This document shows, piece by piece, positions 25,085-32,766 of a stretch of 45,586 nt of DNA. Positions within the stretch are counted from its first letter, which is position 1, and each line of letters begins with the position of its first letter. This DNA comes from Acidimicrobiales bacterium (lineage in GTDB: Bacteria; Actinomycetota; Acidimicrobiia; Acidimicrobiales; SZUA-35). The translations under genes were made by a program, and so were the position numbers. The notes under the pieces were generated by a model. The model worked only from the letters and a program-made list of their open reading frames with translations. It was not told the origin of the DNA and searched no databases. The stretch spans positions 1 through 45,586 of the forward strand of contig JAHDCV010000003.1 in assembly GCA_020629695.1 (NCBI GenBank), given 5' to 3'.

Positions 25085-26200
25085 TCAGACGACCGCCGTC
25101 AGCACGGGGACGAACATCTCGTCGGCGGTGAGCGATCCGTGCCGACCGACGAGTCGGCTGGCGCCGGGATCCGCCGGATCGGTGAACCCCAAGGGCGCGT
25201 GCGCGACGACGGCGACATCACCGAGTCGGGCCCGGGCCTCGGGGCCGACAACCGGGCCGAACCAACGCTCGTCGAGCACCTGCTCGACGGAGGCGACCCA
25301 GGCGATGTCGCCGTGGGCCGATGTCGCCGCATCGTGGATCTCGGCCGCCCGACCGGGGCGGGCGTGGAGCCACACGAAACGACCCTCACCCGAGCGGGTC
25401 CGTGCGCCGGCCACGACGTCCTCGTCGAGATCGACCGCACCGAGGTCACCGCAGTCGACGAGACCGTGATCGGCGGTGACGGCGAGCGCGACGCCGGACG
25501 GCAACGCCTCGAGCAGTCGTCGGACGAGGTCGTCCAACGCTCGCAGCTCGTGGTCCGAGGCGTCGCCCAGGCCGTACTCGTGGGCGACGGTGTCGAGCCC
25601 CGAGTCGTACGCGTAGACGAGACGGTCACCCGCGGCCAACGCCTCGACGACGCGATGGACGAGCGCACCCCGGCTCCGGTAGCCGCGGAACACGCCACCG
25701 CGGAGATGCGCCTCGGTGAACCCGGTGGTCTCGAACTCGGCCTTCGTCACGACGGTCGGAGCGGTACCCAGGAACGGCTGGATCGGCTGGATCGACTCGG
25801 CCGGCAGCGAACGCCGGACATCACCGCTCTCGTCGGTGCGCCAGCGGAGGCTCTGCAGGTGCTCCCCCTGCACGAGCATCCGGTACCCCACCACGCCGTG
25901 CTCCCCGGGAGCGGTGCCGGTCGTGATCGAGGTGAGCCCCGCCGCGGTCGTCGACGGTGCCACCGTCCGCACGCGCGCTCGCCGCAGGCCAGCGAGCGTC
26001 GGCACGATCCCCGCTCGTGCCTCGAGCAGCTCGGCGCCGAGCCCGTCGAGCACGAGCACGACCACGGCCGCGGCGTCGACCACGTCGGCCCCCAGGATCT
26101 CCACGCCCGGACCGTGGCCGGTGACCAGGGCGGGCATGAGGTCGGTCACGCTCGGGTGGCCCGTGGGAAGCACCATCTCGGGCACCGGCGTGGACGGCAT
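25085..26200 (-). CDS. Type I phosphodiesterase/nucleotide pyrophosphatase (alkaline phosphatase superfamily)
   Basis: The 371-residue protein has the alkaline-phosphatase-superfamily metal and nucleophile motifs. VLVLDGLGAELL near 45-56 gives the first metal Asp, APSTTAAGLTSITTGTAPGEHG near 80-100 gives the nucleophile Thr/Ser region, and AYDSGLDTVAHEYG gives a D-x3-H-type metal site. TADHGLVD and GRHGSLTADE contribute further His/Asp ligands. It would hydrolyse phosphodiesters or nucleotide pyrophosphates; no signal peptide is seen. ATG at 26200 is preceded by GGGAG with no spacer, so this is not a usable Shine-Dalgarno. A TACGGT -10 box ends 6 nt upstream, indicating a leaderless transcript. 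It is divergent from the Rrf2 gene and leads into bpa. Confidence 0.87.
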   Translation of the reverse strand: MPSTPVPEMVLPTGHPSVTDLMPALVTGHGPGVEILGADVVDAAAVVVLVLDGLGAELLEARAGIVPTLAGLRRARVRTVAPSTTAAGLTSITTGTAPGEHGVVGYRMLVQGEHLQSLRWRTDESGDVRRSLPAESIQPIQPFLGTAPTVVTKAEFETTGFTEAHLRGGVFRGYRSRGALVHRVVEALAAGDRLVYAYDSGLDTVAHEYGLGDASDHELRALDDLVRRLLEALPSGVALAVTADHGLVDCGDLGAVDLDEDVVAGARTRSGEGRFVWLHARPGRAAEIHDAATSAHGDIAWVASVEQVLDERWFGPVVGPEARARLGDVAVVAHAPLGFTDPADPGASRLVGRHGSLTADEMFVPVLTAVV

Positions 26201-26202
26201 CT

Positions 26203-26235
26203 CCCGACCGTACCGGGCGGGTCGGTACAGTCGGG
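26203..26235. promoter_or_regulatory. Palindromic divergent promoter/operator
   Basis: CCCGACCGTACC (26203-26214) and GGTACAGTCGGG (26224-26235) are inverted repeats matching at 11 of 12 positions, with a 9-bp GC-rich spacer. Each arm contains a -10-like box: TACGGT leftward for the phosphodiesterase gene and TACAGT (26226-26231) rightward for the Rrf2 gene. They lie 6 and 8 nt from the respective ATGs. The site fills nearly the whole 39-bp gap. It is a good candidate for autoregulation by the adjacent Rrf2 protein. Confidence 0.65.
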
Positions 26236-26239
26236 CCCG

Positions 26240-26686
26240 ATGAAGGTGTCGACCCGAGGTGACTACGCCAGCCGTGCGCTGCTCTCGTTGGCCCTCGGCG
26301 ACGACGCGGGGCCGACGACGGTCCGCCACCTGGCCGAGCGCACCGGACTCCCCCAGCCCTACCTCGAACAGATCCTGCTGTCGTTGAAGGGCGCCGGTCT
26401 GGTCCGCTCCAAGCGCGGCGTCGGCGGCGGGTACATCCTCGCCCGACGCCCCGAGGACATCACGCTCGCCGACGTGGTCCGAGCCGTCGACGGACCCATC
26501 ACACTCGGCGACTTCGGCCAGCCCCACACCGAGGGTGCGTGCGACCACGAGGGCCAGTGTGTGCTGCTCTCGGTGTGGAACACCGTCGGTGACCACATGC
26601 GTCGCCACCTGGAGGGCTACACCCTCGCCGATGTCGCCTCGATGTCGCGTGGCGACATCGAGTGGCCCACCTCCGCTCACCCGTGA
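26240..26686 (+). CDS. Rrf2-family transcriptional regulator
   Basis: A 148-residue winged-helix regulator of the IscR/NsrR/CymR family. MKVSTRGDYASRALLSLAL opens the first helix; the HTH is around residues 30-55 (TVRHLAERTGLPQPYLEQIL) and the wing contains VRSKRGVGGGYILAR. The sensory loop has ACDHEGQC, two cysteines spaced by five residues instead of the three seen in most Fe-S Rrf2 proteins. A cluster would need another ligand, such as His or Glu; thiol sensing is an alternative. It is divergent from the phosphodiesterase gene across a palindrome and overlaps the nitroreductase by GTGA. Control of a redox or nitrosative response is inferred from family and neighbour. Confidence 0.93.
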   Translation: MKVSTRGDYASRALLSLALGDDAGPTTVRHLAERTGLPQPYLEQILLSLKGAGLVRSKRGVGGGYILARRPEDITLADVVRAVDGPITLGDFGQPHTEGACDHEGQCVLLSVWNTVGDHMRRHLEGYTLADVASMSRGDIEWPTSAHP

Positions 26687-27351
26687 CCCGATCGGGATCT
26701 CCTCCTCAGCGGAACCCGGGCGGTCGCGGCTTCACCGAGCTCGTGCGGGCCCGCCACATGGTCCGGGCCTTCACCGACGAGCCCGTTCCCGCCGAACTCG
26801 TCGACGGGCTCGTCGATCTCGCACGACGTGCGCCGTCGGCCGGCAAGAGTCAGGCGCTCGACGTCGTCGTGCTCGACCGACCCGACCAGGTCGACACCTA
26901 CTGGGCGACCACCATGACCCCGGCGGTGCGGGCACGGTTCCGATGGCGAGGCCTGCTCACCGCTCCGGTGCTGATGATCATCGTCACCCGACCCGATGCC
27001 TACGTCGAGCGGTACGCCGAGTCGGACAAGGCGCGGCCCGGGCTCGGTGAACACACCGATGCCTGGGCGGTGCCGTACTGGTTCGTCGACGCCGGCGCGT
27101 CGATCGAACACGTCTTGCTGGGTGCGGTCGACGTCGGCCTCGGCGCATGTGAGTTCGGTCTGTTCGACCACGAACCCGCCGTCCGGGCGAGGTTCGGCAT
27201 CCCCGAGGACCGCCGCCTCGTCGCCACCATCGCGCTCGGTTGGCCGGACCCCGATCGTGACGAGCCGGCCCGGTCGTCGTCTCGACCGCGGCGATCACTC
27301 GACGAGATCGTGCATCGTGGTGGGTGGGACTCAGCCCATCTCGACCACTGA
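26683..27351 (+). CDS. Nitroreductase-family flavoprotein
   Basis: An FMN-dependent oxidoreductase of 222 residues from GTG at 26683, coupled to the Rrf2 stop through GTGA. FTELVRARHMVRAFTDEPVP and LVDLARRAPSAGKSQALDVV are the usual FMN-binding N-terminal blocks. SIEHVLLGAVDVGLGACEFG lies in the core helix, and FGIPEDRRLVATIALGWPD is the standard C-terminal signature. Such enzymes reduce nitroaromatics, quinones or other substrates with NAD(P)H. The operon with Rrf2 suggests stress-responsive expression. Its 3' end overlaps that of the converging pseudouridine synthase gene by 21 bp. Confidence 0.9.
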   Translation: MTRSGSPPQRNPGGRGFTELVRARHMVRAFTDEPVPAELVDGLVDLARRAPSAGKSQALDVVVLDRPDQVDTYWATTMTPAVRARFRWRGLLTAPVLMIIVTRPDAYVERYAESDKARPGLGEHTDAWAVPYWFVDAGASIEHVLLGAVDVGLGACEFGLFDHEPAVRARFGIPEDRRLVATIALGWPDPDRDEPARSSSRPRRSLDEIVHRGGWDSAHLDH

Positions 27352-28320
27352 GGTCCGCTCCAGCAACGCCGTCAGGTCGCCCGCCAGGTCGGACTCGAAC
27401 TCGACCTCGTCCCCCGACCCCGGGTGGATGAAGCCCAACGCCTCGGCATGGAGGAAGGGGCGGCCGATCGGCTCGACCCCCACGAGTTCGCGTCCGCCGT
27501 ACACCGTGTCGCCGACCACCGGGTGATCGATCGCGGCCAGATGCACGCGGATCTGGTGGGTCCGACCCGTCTCCAACTCGCAGCGGACCTCGGTCACGAG
27601 TTCGTCGGCCGCATCGCCGATCCCGGGCACCGATCGCCACTCCTGCACCGAGTACCACGTACGGGCCTCACGACCGTCCGCGACCACGGCCTGCCGGAGG
27701 GGGTCGCGAGGTGAACGACCGAGCGGGGCGTCGATCACGCCGTCCGACGAACTGACGTGGCCGTGCACGAGCGACCGATACCGACGATGCACGGTGCGTT
27801 CGACCAGTTGGTCGACGAGATCGGCGTGGGCGGCCGCCGTCCGGGCCACGACGAGGAGGCCCGACGTCCCCTTGTCCAGTCGGTGGACGAGCCCCGGCCG
27901 GGTCGGATCACCGACGTCGGCGACGTCGGGGAATCGAGCGAGGAGCCCGTGGACGAGGGTCGACGCCGTCGTGCCGGCGCCGGGGTGGACGACCAGTCCG
28001 GCGGGCTTGTCGATCACGATCACGTCGCGGTCCTCATGGACCACACCGAACTCGACGGTGTCGTCGGCGACCAGCGTCGGGGCGAGCTCGGGCACGCTGA
28101 TGCGCACCCGCTCGCCCTCGTTGAGCTTCCGCGAAGCCTTCGTCACGGCACGGTCGCCGATCGACACCGCGCCCCCGGCGATCAGCTCGGCGGCCTCCCG
28201 ACGGCTGATGTCGGCGAGCATCGAGACCACCCGGTCGAGACGCTCACGAGCCAGGGCGTCGGGCACGCGTTCGTCCACCGAACGGCCGGGCCGACCGGCG
28301 ATCGGATCGACGTCGCTCAC
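27331..28320 (-). CDS. RluA-family 23S rRNA pseudouridine synthase (RluD-like)
   Basis: This enzyme converts uridines to pseudouridine in large-subunit rRNA. From GTG at 28320 it has 329 residues. An S4 RNA-binding domain (ERLDRVVSMLADISRREAAE) occupies about residues 20-85. The catalytic domain carries HRLDKGTSGLLVVAR, whose Asp is the nucleophile, as well as VIDKPAGLVVHPG and LETGRTHQIRVHLA. It overlaps lspA by GTGA. The lspA-rluD pairing is the standard order beside division genes in actinobacteria. RluD (helix 69) is the closest match by layout, but RluC-like specificity cannot be excluded. Confidence 0.92.
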   Translation of the reverse strand: MSDVDPIAGRPGRSVDERVPDALARERLDRVVSMLADISRREAAELIAGGAVSIGDRAVTKASRKLNEGERVRISVPELAPTLVADDTVEFGVVHEDRDVIVIDKPAGLVVHPGAGTTASTLVHGLLARFPDVADVGDPTRPGLVHRLDKGTSGLLVVARTAAAHADLVDQLVERTVHRRYRSLVHGHVSSSDGVIDAPLGRSPRDPLRQAVVADGREARTWYSVQEWRSVPGIGDAADELVTEVRCELETGRTHQIRVHLAAIDHPVVGDTVYGGRELVGVEPIGRPFLHAEALGFIHPGSGDEVEFESDLAGDLTALLERTSVVEMG

Positions 28321-28829
28321 GATGTGGCCCGGCTCGTCAACAACGACCGGGCGGCGAACAGGATGACGCCGCCGACGATGCCGATGTCGGCGATGTTGAA
28401 CACCGGCCACCATCCGAAGTCGATGAAATCGACGACCTCGCCGCCGAGGAAGCCGTCATCGGATCGGAAGAGTCGATCGACGAGATTGCCGATCGCCCCA
28501 CCGGCGATGGCTCCGAACAGCACCGCACCCCCGCGGTCGGTGTCGCGGACCATCCAGCCCAGCACGCCGACCATGACGATGGCGAGCACGCCGAACAAGG
28601 GACCGAGCGACGTGCCCGTCGAGAACGACGCCCCCGGGTTGAACACGAGGCGCCACTGCAACGTCCAGAACACCTCGATCGGACCGTCGACGAGCGCGTC
28701 GAGCGCCCAGGCCTTCGTGATCTGATCGAGGCCGAGCACGACCGCGAGCGTCTCGGCGAAGCGCCGGTACCGCTCGGCGAGGGGTGTCGGCGCCCCGATC
28801 AGAACATCTGCGTCTTGTACTCGGGGCAC
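28317..28829 (-). CDS. lspA: Lipoprotein signal peptidase II
   Basis: The membrane aspartyl protease removes signal peptides from diacylated prolipoproteins. From GTG at 28829 it has 170 residues, the usual length. All family motifs are present: LGLDQITKAWA in the first helix, VFNPGASFS, GGAIGNLVDRLFR with the first catalytic Asp, and VFNIADIGI with the second. The start is chosen from GAGG 7 nt upstream of the GTG, so the gene begins 31 nt inside the DksA-like gene. A start after that gene's stop would cut into the first membrane helix. It overlaps the pseudouridine synthase gene by GTGA. Confidence 0.92.
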   Translation of the reverse strand: MPRVQDADVLIGAPTPLAERYRRFAETLAVVLGLDQITKAWALDALVDGPIEVFWTLQWRLVFNPGASFSTGTSLGPLFGVLAIVMVGVLGWMVRDTDRGGAVLFGAIAGGAIGNLVDRLFRSDDGFLGGEVVDFIDFGWWPVFNIADIGIVGGVILFAARSLLTSRATS

Positions 28830-29332
28830 ACCGTCGCCTCGGGGATGGCCTCGAGGCGTTCCTTCTGGATGAAGTCGCCCGACACCTTGCAGATGCCGTA
28901 GGTCCCGTCCGCGAGACGCTCGATGGCTTCTTCGGCCTCTTCGATCGCGGCGCGGCTCGACAGGATCTGCGAACGCAGCTGGTCGAGTTCGACCACCATC
29001 GGATCGCCCTCGCCCGACTCGTCGTCGAACTGGGTGTCGCCTGCGTCGCGGTCCAGCATGAGCTGGGTGATGTCGGCCGTCGCGGCCGTGATGATGTTCC
29101 GCCGGCTCTCGATCTCGCCTTCGAGCGAGGCGCGGCGCGCGGCCAGCCACTTCTCGTCGGTCAGATACTTCGGCTTGGCTGCGCCTGCCGACGACTTCTT
29201 GGCCGTCGACTTCTTCGGTGCCGGCTTCTTCGCTGCGGGCTTCTTGGCCGCCGGCTTCTCTTCGGCCGGCTTCTTCGCTGCCGGCTTCTTCGCCGGAGCA
29301 GACTTCGCCGTCGACTTCTTCGCTGTCGCCAT
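28799..29332 (-). CDS. DksA/TraR-family protein with lysine-rich N-terminal tail
   Basis: Proteins of this family bind in the RNA polymerase secondary channel. The 177-residue protein has a Lys/Ala/Pro-rich tail of about 53 residues built from KKPAAKKPA-type repeats. A coiled-coil region follows at about 60-140, then the globular end. The zinc-finger block reads YGICKVSGDF, then RLEAIPEATVCPEY, so only the first Cys of each CxxC pair remains (Ser and Tyr replace the others). AGGAG lies 4 nt before ATG 29332. The position beside ileS and lspA matches the Streptomyces dksA-like locus. Whether it still acts with ppGpp is unknown; the tail could bind nucleic acid. Confidence 0.9.
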   Translation of the reverse strand: MATAKKSTAKSAPAKKPAAKKPAEEKPAAKKPAAKKPAPKKSTAKKSSAGAAKPKYLTDEKWLAARRASLEGEIESRRNIITAATADITQLMLDRDAGDTQFDDESGEGDPMVVELDQLRSQILSSRAAIEEAEEAIERLADGTYGICKVSGDFIQKERLEAIPEATVCPEYKTQMF

Positions 29333-29361
29333 GGGGCTCCTCTCGGCCGAACGGATGCGGC

Positions 29362-29389
29362 AGTCTAAGGCCGCACCGGGGCCGTCCAA
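29362..29389 (-). promoter_or_regulatory. Promoter of the DksA-like gene
   Basis: TTGGAC (29384-29389) and TAGACT (29362-29367) on the minus strand are 16 bp apart. Transcription would start about 25 nt before the ATG, leaving room for the AGGAG Shine-Dalgarno. Confidence 0.55.
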
Positions 29390-29551
29390 CGCTTCAGACG
29401 CACGAAAGCTGCCCGGAGTTGCAACCGACGCCCCTCTGCCCTGCCCGGGAGCCGGACGAAACCCCTTCGGCTGGCGTGGGAGGAAACGGTACCCTCCGAA
29501 GCCACTTCGATCGGCCCGACCCCGAGGCCGAACGACCACCGGAGCAGCACC

Positions 29552-32500
29552 GTGAGCACCGAATCCACCCCGTATCGAGATCTGTCGGGCCGTGCCGACT
29601 TCCCCGCCATCGAGCAGGAGATCCTCGGGCGCTGGAAGGCCGAGGGCACGTTCGAGCGGTCGATCGCCGAACGGCCGGCGGACGACGAGTTCGTCTTCTA
29701 CGACGGGCCTCCGTTCGCCAACGGGCTCCCGCACCACGGCCACCTCCTGACCGGTTTCGTGAAGGACGTCGTGCCGCGCTACCAGACCATGCGGGGCAAG
29801 CGCGTCGACCGCCGGTTCGGCTGGGACTGCCACGGCCTTCCCGCGGAGATGGAGTCCGAGAAGCAGCTCGGTGTCTCCGGCCGGGCCGCGATCACCGAGT
29901 ACGGCATCGAGAAGTTCAACGACCACTGCCGCACCTCGGTCATGCGGTACACCAACGAGTGGGAGACCACCGTCGAGCGCCAGGCCCGCTGGGTCGACTT
30001 CGAGAACGACTACAAGACCATGGACCTGCCCTACATGGAGTCGGTCATGTGGGCGTTCAAGCAGCTCTACGACAAGGGCCTGATCTACCAGGCCCACCGG
30101 GTCATGCCGTACAGCTGGGGTGCCGAGACGCCGTTGTCGAACTTCGAGATCCGGCTCGACGACGCCACCCGCCCCCGGCAGGATCCGGCGCTGACCGTCG
30201 CCTTCCGACTCACCGACGACGCCGCGTCCGCCGCTGACGTGCCGTCGGGGACCGCCGTGTTGGCCTGGACCACCACGCCGTGGACCCTTCCCTCGAACCA
30301 GGCACTCGCCGTCGGACCGGATCTGGCCTACGTGGTCGTCGCCACGCCCGACGGACTCGCCAGCCCGCTCGACGGTTCGATCACCCACGTGCTGCTCGCC
30401 GAGGCCGCGCTCGGGCGCTACGCCCGGGAGCTCGGCGACGATCCGGAGATCGTCACGACCGTGACGGGAGCCGACCTCGTCGGCGCCACCTACACGCCGC
30501 TCCTGCCCTACTTCGCCGACCACGAGGACTCGTTCCGTGTGCTCGGCGGCGACTTCATCGAGACCTCCGACGGGACGGGTGTGGTCCACATGGCGCCGGG
30601 TTTCGGCGAGGACGACCAGCGGGTCGGTGAGGCGAACGGCATCGCTCTCGTCGTGCCGGTGGACGACGAGGGCAAGTTCACCGACGAGGTCCCCGACTTC
30701 GCCGGGATGAACGTCTTCGACGCCAATCCCGAGGTGATCGCCCGGCTGAAGACCGACGGTGTCGTGGTCCGTCACGAGACCTACGACCACAACTATCCCC
30801 ACTGCTGGCGGACCGACACCCCGATCATCTATCGGGCGATGCCGTCCTGGTACGTCGAAGTCACGGCCATCCGCGATCGTCTGATGGAGCTCAACCAGGA
30901 GATCAACTGGGTTCCGGGTCACATCCGCGACGGTCGATTCGGCATGTGGTTGGACGGCGCGCGGGACTGGTCGATCTCCCGGAACCGGTTCTGGGGCTCA
31001 CCGGTGCCGGTCTGGATGTCGGACGATCCCGCGTATCCCCGGATCGACGTGTACGGCTCGCTCGACGAGCTCGAGGCCGACTTCGGGGTGCGTCCCGACG
31101 ACCTCCACCGTCCGTCGATCGACCGACTGACGCGGCCGAATCCCGACGATCCCACCGGCAACTCGACGATGCGTCGCGTGCCGGAGGTCCTCGACTGCTG
31201 GTTCGAGTCGGGCTCCATGCCCTTCGCCCAGGTGCACTATCCGTTCGAGAACGCCGAGTGGTTCGAGTCCCACTTCCCGGCCGACTTCATCGTCGAGTAC
31301 ATCAACCAGACCCGCGGCTGGTTCTACACACTCCACGTGTTGGCCGGGGCGCTGTTCGATCGACCGGCGTTCCAGAACGTGATCTGCCACGGGATCCTGC
31401 TCGCCGAGGACGGGGCCAAGCTCTCGAAGAAGCTGCGGAACTACACCGAACCGACCGAGATCTTCGAGGCGCAGGGAGCGGACGCGCTCCGTTGGTACTT
31501 CATGTCCTCCAACATCGTGCGCGGCGGCGACGCCCGCATCTCCGATCAGGGCATCGACGAGGTCACCCGGCAGGTGCTGTTGCCGATCCGCAACGCCGTG
31601 TCGTTCTTCACCCTCTACGCGAACGCCGAGGGATACACCGCGTCGGAGCGGACGGACTCCACCCATGTGCTCGACCGCTACCTCCTGGCGAAGACCCACG
31701 CGATGGTCGTCGATGTCACGACCGCGATGGAGGCGTATGACCTTCCGGGTGCATGTGCGTCGCTCCAGGGGTTCATCGACGCGTTGAACAACTGGTACAT
31801 CCGTCGTTCCCGTGACCGGTTCTGGGGAACCGCCGACACCGGTGACGGCGACACCGCCGCGGCGATGGACACGCTCTACACGGTGCTCCGGGCGTTCGTG
31901 TCGGCTGCCGCGCCCTTCCTCCCGATGATCACCGAAGACCTGTGGGACGTGCTCTCCGGTTCGGACGCCGGCGACGCGAACGCCGACTCGTCGTCCGTCC
32001 ACCTGCAGCCGTGGCCCGACGCCGACGCCTTCCCGGCCGATCCGGCGTTGGTCGCCGCCATGGACCGGACCCGGGACGTCGCATCCGCCGGTCTCGGCCT
32101 CCGCGAAGCCGGTGGCCTCCGAGTGCGTCTGCCGCTCGCGTCGGCCACCGTCGCCGGCCGCGGCGTCGAGGCGCTCGCGCCATTCGTCGATCTGATCGCG
32201 GACGAGCTCAACGTGAAGACGGTCGAGCTGACCGAGGACGTCGCCCGGTTCGGCACGTTCTCGCTCCGACCGAACGGCCGCCTGCTCGGGCCGAAGCTCG
32301 GGGGCACGGTCCAGCACGTCATCAAGGCGGCCAAGACCGGCAACTGGACGGCCTCCGCCGACGGCTCCACGGTCGCCGTCAGCCTCGAGGACGGCTCGAC
32401 GGTCGAGTTGACCGGTGAGGAGTTCGACCTCGGGCTCGACCCGGTCGAGGGAGTCACCGCTGCGCCGCTGCCCGGGAACGACGCCGTCGTCGCCCTCGAC

Positions 32501-32743
32501 GCCGTCGTCACCCCCGAGCTCGAAGCCGAAGGGCTCGCGCGGGACATCGTGCGCCACGTCCAGCAGGCCCGGCGCGACGCCGACCTGGTCGTGACCGACC
32601 GGATCGACCTCTCGTTGACCGCACCGGCGGACGTGCTCGCCGCCGTGGAGTCACACCGGGACTGGGTGATGGAACAGGTGCTGGCGACCGAGATGTCCGC
32701 CGAACAGGGCGAGCAGCTGGCCGTGGTGGTCCAGCGGGTCTGA
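29552..32743 (+). CDS. ileS: Isoleucyl-tRNA synthetase (IleRS2, eukaryote-like type)
   Basis: Charges tRNA-Ile in the cytoplasm. The 1063-residue length, HHGH at residues 61-64 within GLPHHGHLLTGFVKDVVPRY, and KLSKK (in AKLSKKLRNY, near 623) mark the IleRS2 class. That class includes eukaryotic cytosolic and mycobacterial enzymes and is generally tolerant of mupirocin. The editing domain (GDFIETSDGTGVVHMAPGFG) and anticodon-binding helices are present. Start GTG is preceded by GGAG with a 7-nt spacer. The 219-bp divergent region shared with the DksA-like gene contains a possible TACCCT -10 (29490-29495) but no recognisable T-box. The gene is opposite in orientation to all dcw genes around it. 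Confidence 0.97.
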   Translation: MSTESTPYRDLSGRADFPAIEQEILGRWKAEGTFERSIAERPADDEFVFYDGPPFANGLPHHGHLLTGFVKDVVPRYQTMRGKRVDRRFGWDCHGLPAEMESEKQLGVSGRAAITEYGIEKFNDHCRTSVMRYTNEWETTVERQARWVDFENDYKTMDLPYMESVMWAFKQLYDKGLIYQAHRVMPYSWGAETPLSNFEIRLDDATRPRQDPALTVAFRLTDDAASAADVPSGTAVLAWTTTPWTLPSNQALAVGPDLAYVVVATPDGLASPLDGSITHVLLAEAALGRYARELGDDPEIVTTVTGADLVGATYTPLLPYFADHEDSFRVLGGDFIETSDGTGVVHMAPGFGEDDQRVGEANGIALVVPVDDEGKFTDEVPDFAGMNVFDANPEVIARLKTDGVVVRHETYDHNYPHCWRTDTPIIYRAMPSWYVEVTAIRDRLMELNQEINWVPGHIRDGRFGMWLDGARDWSISRNRFWGSPVPVWMSDDPAYPRIDVYGSLDELEADFGVRPDDLHRPSIDRLTRPNPDDPTGNSTMRRVPEVLDCWFESGSMPFAQVHYPFENAEWFESHFPADFIVEYINQTRGWFYTLHVLAGALFDRPAFQNVICHGILLAEDGAKLSKKLRNYTEPTEIFEAQGADALRWYFMSSNIVRGGDARISDQGIDEVTRQVLLPIRNAVSFFTLYANAEGYTASERTDSTHVLDRYLLAKTHAMVVDVTTAMEAYDLPGACASLQGFIDALNNWYIRRSRDRFWGTADTGDGDTAAAMDTLYTVLRAFVSAAAPFLPMITEDLWDVLSGSDAGDANADSSSVHLQPWPDADAFPADPALVAAMDRTRDVASAGLGLREAGGLRVRLPLASATVAGRGVEALAPFVDLIADELNVKTVELTEDVARFGTFSLRPNGRLLGPKLGGTVQHVIKAAKTGNWTASADGSTVAVSLEDGSTVELTGEEFDLGLDPVEGVTAAPLPGNDAVVALDAVVTPELEAEGLARDIVRHVQQARRDADLVVTDRIDLSLTAPADVLAAVESHRDWVMEQVLATEMSAEQGEQLAVVVQRV

Positions 32744-32766
32744 GCGACCTTCGTTCTCGGGTCGGA

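Noticed and set aside
29393-29551. T-box riboswitch upstream of ileS
   Set aside because: Actinobacterial ileS genes often have one, but no AGGGTGGNACCGCG-like element or tRNA-Ile specifier hairpin is recognisable in this leader.
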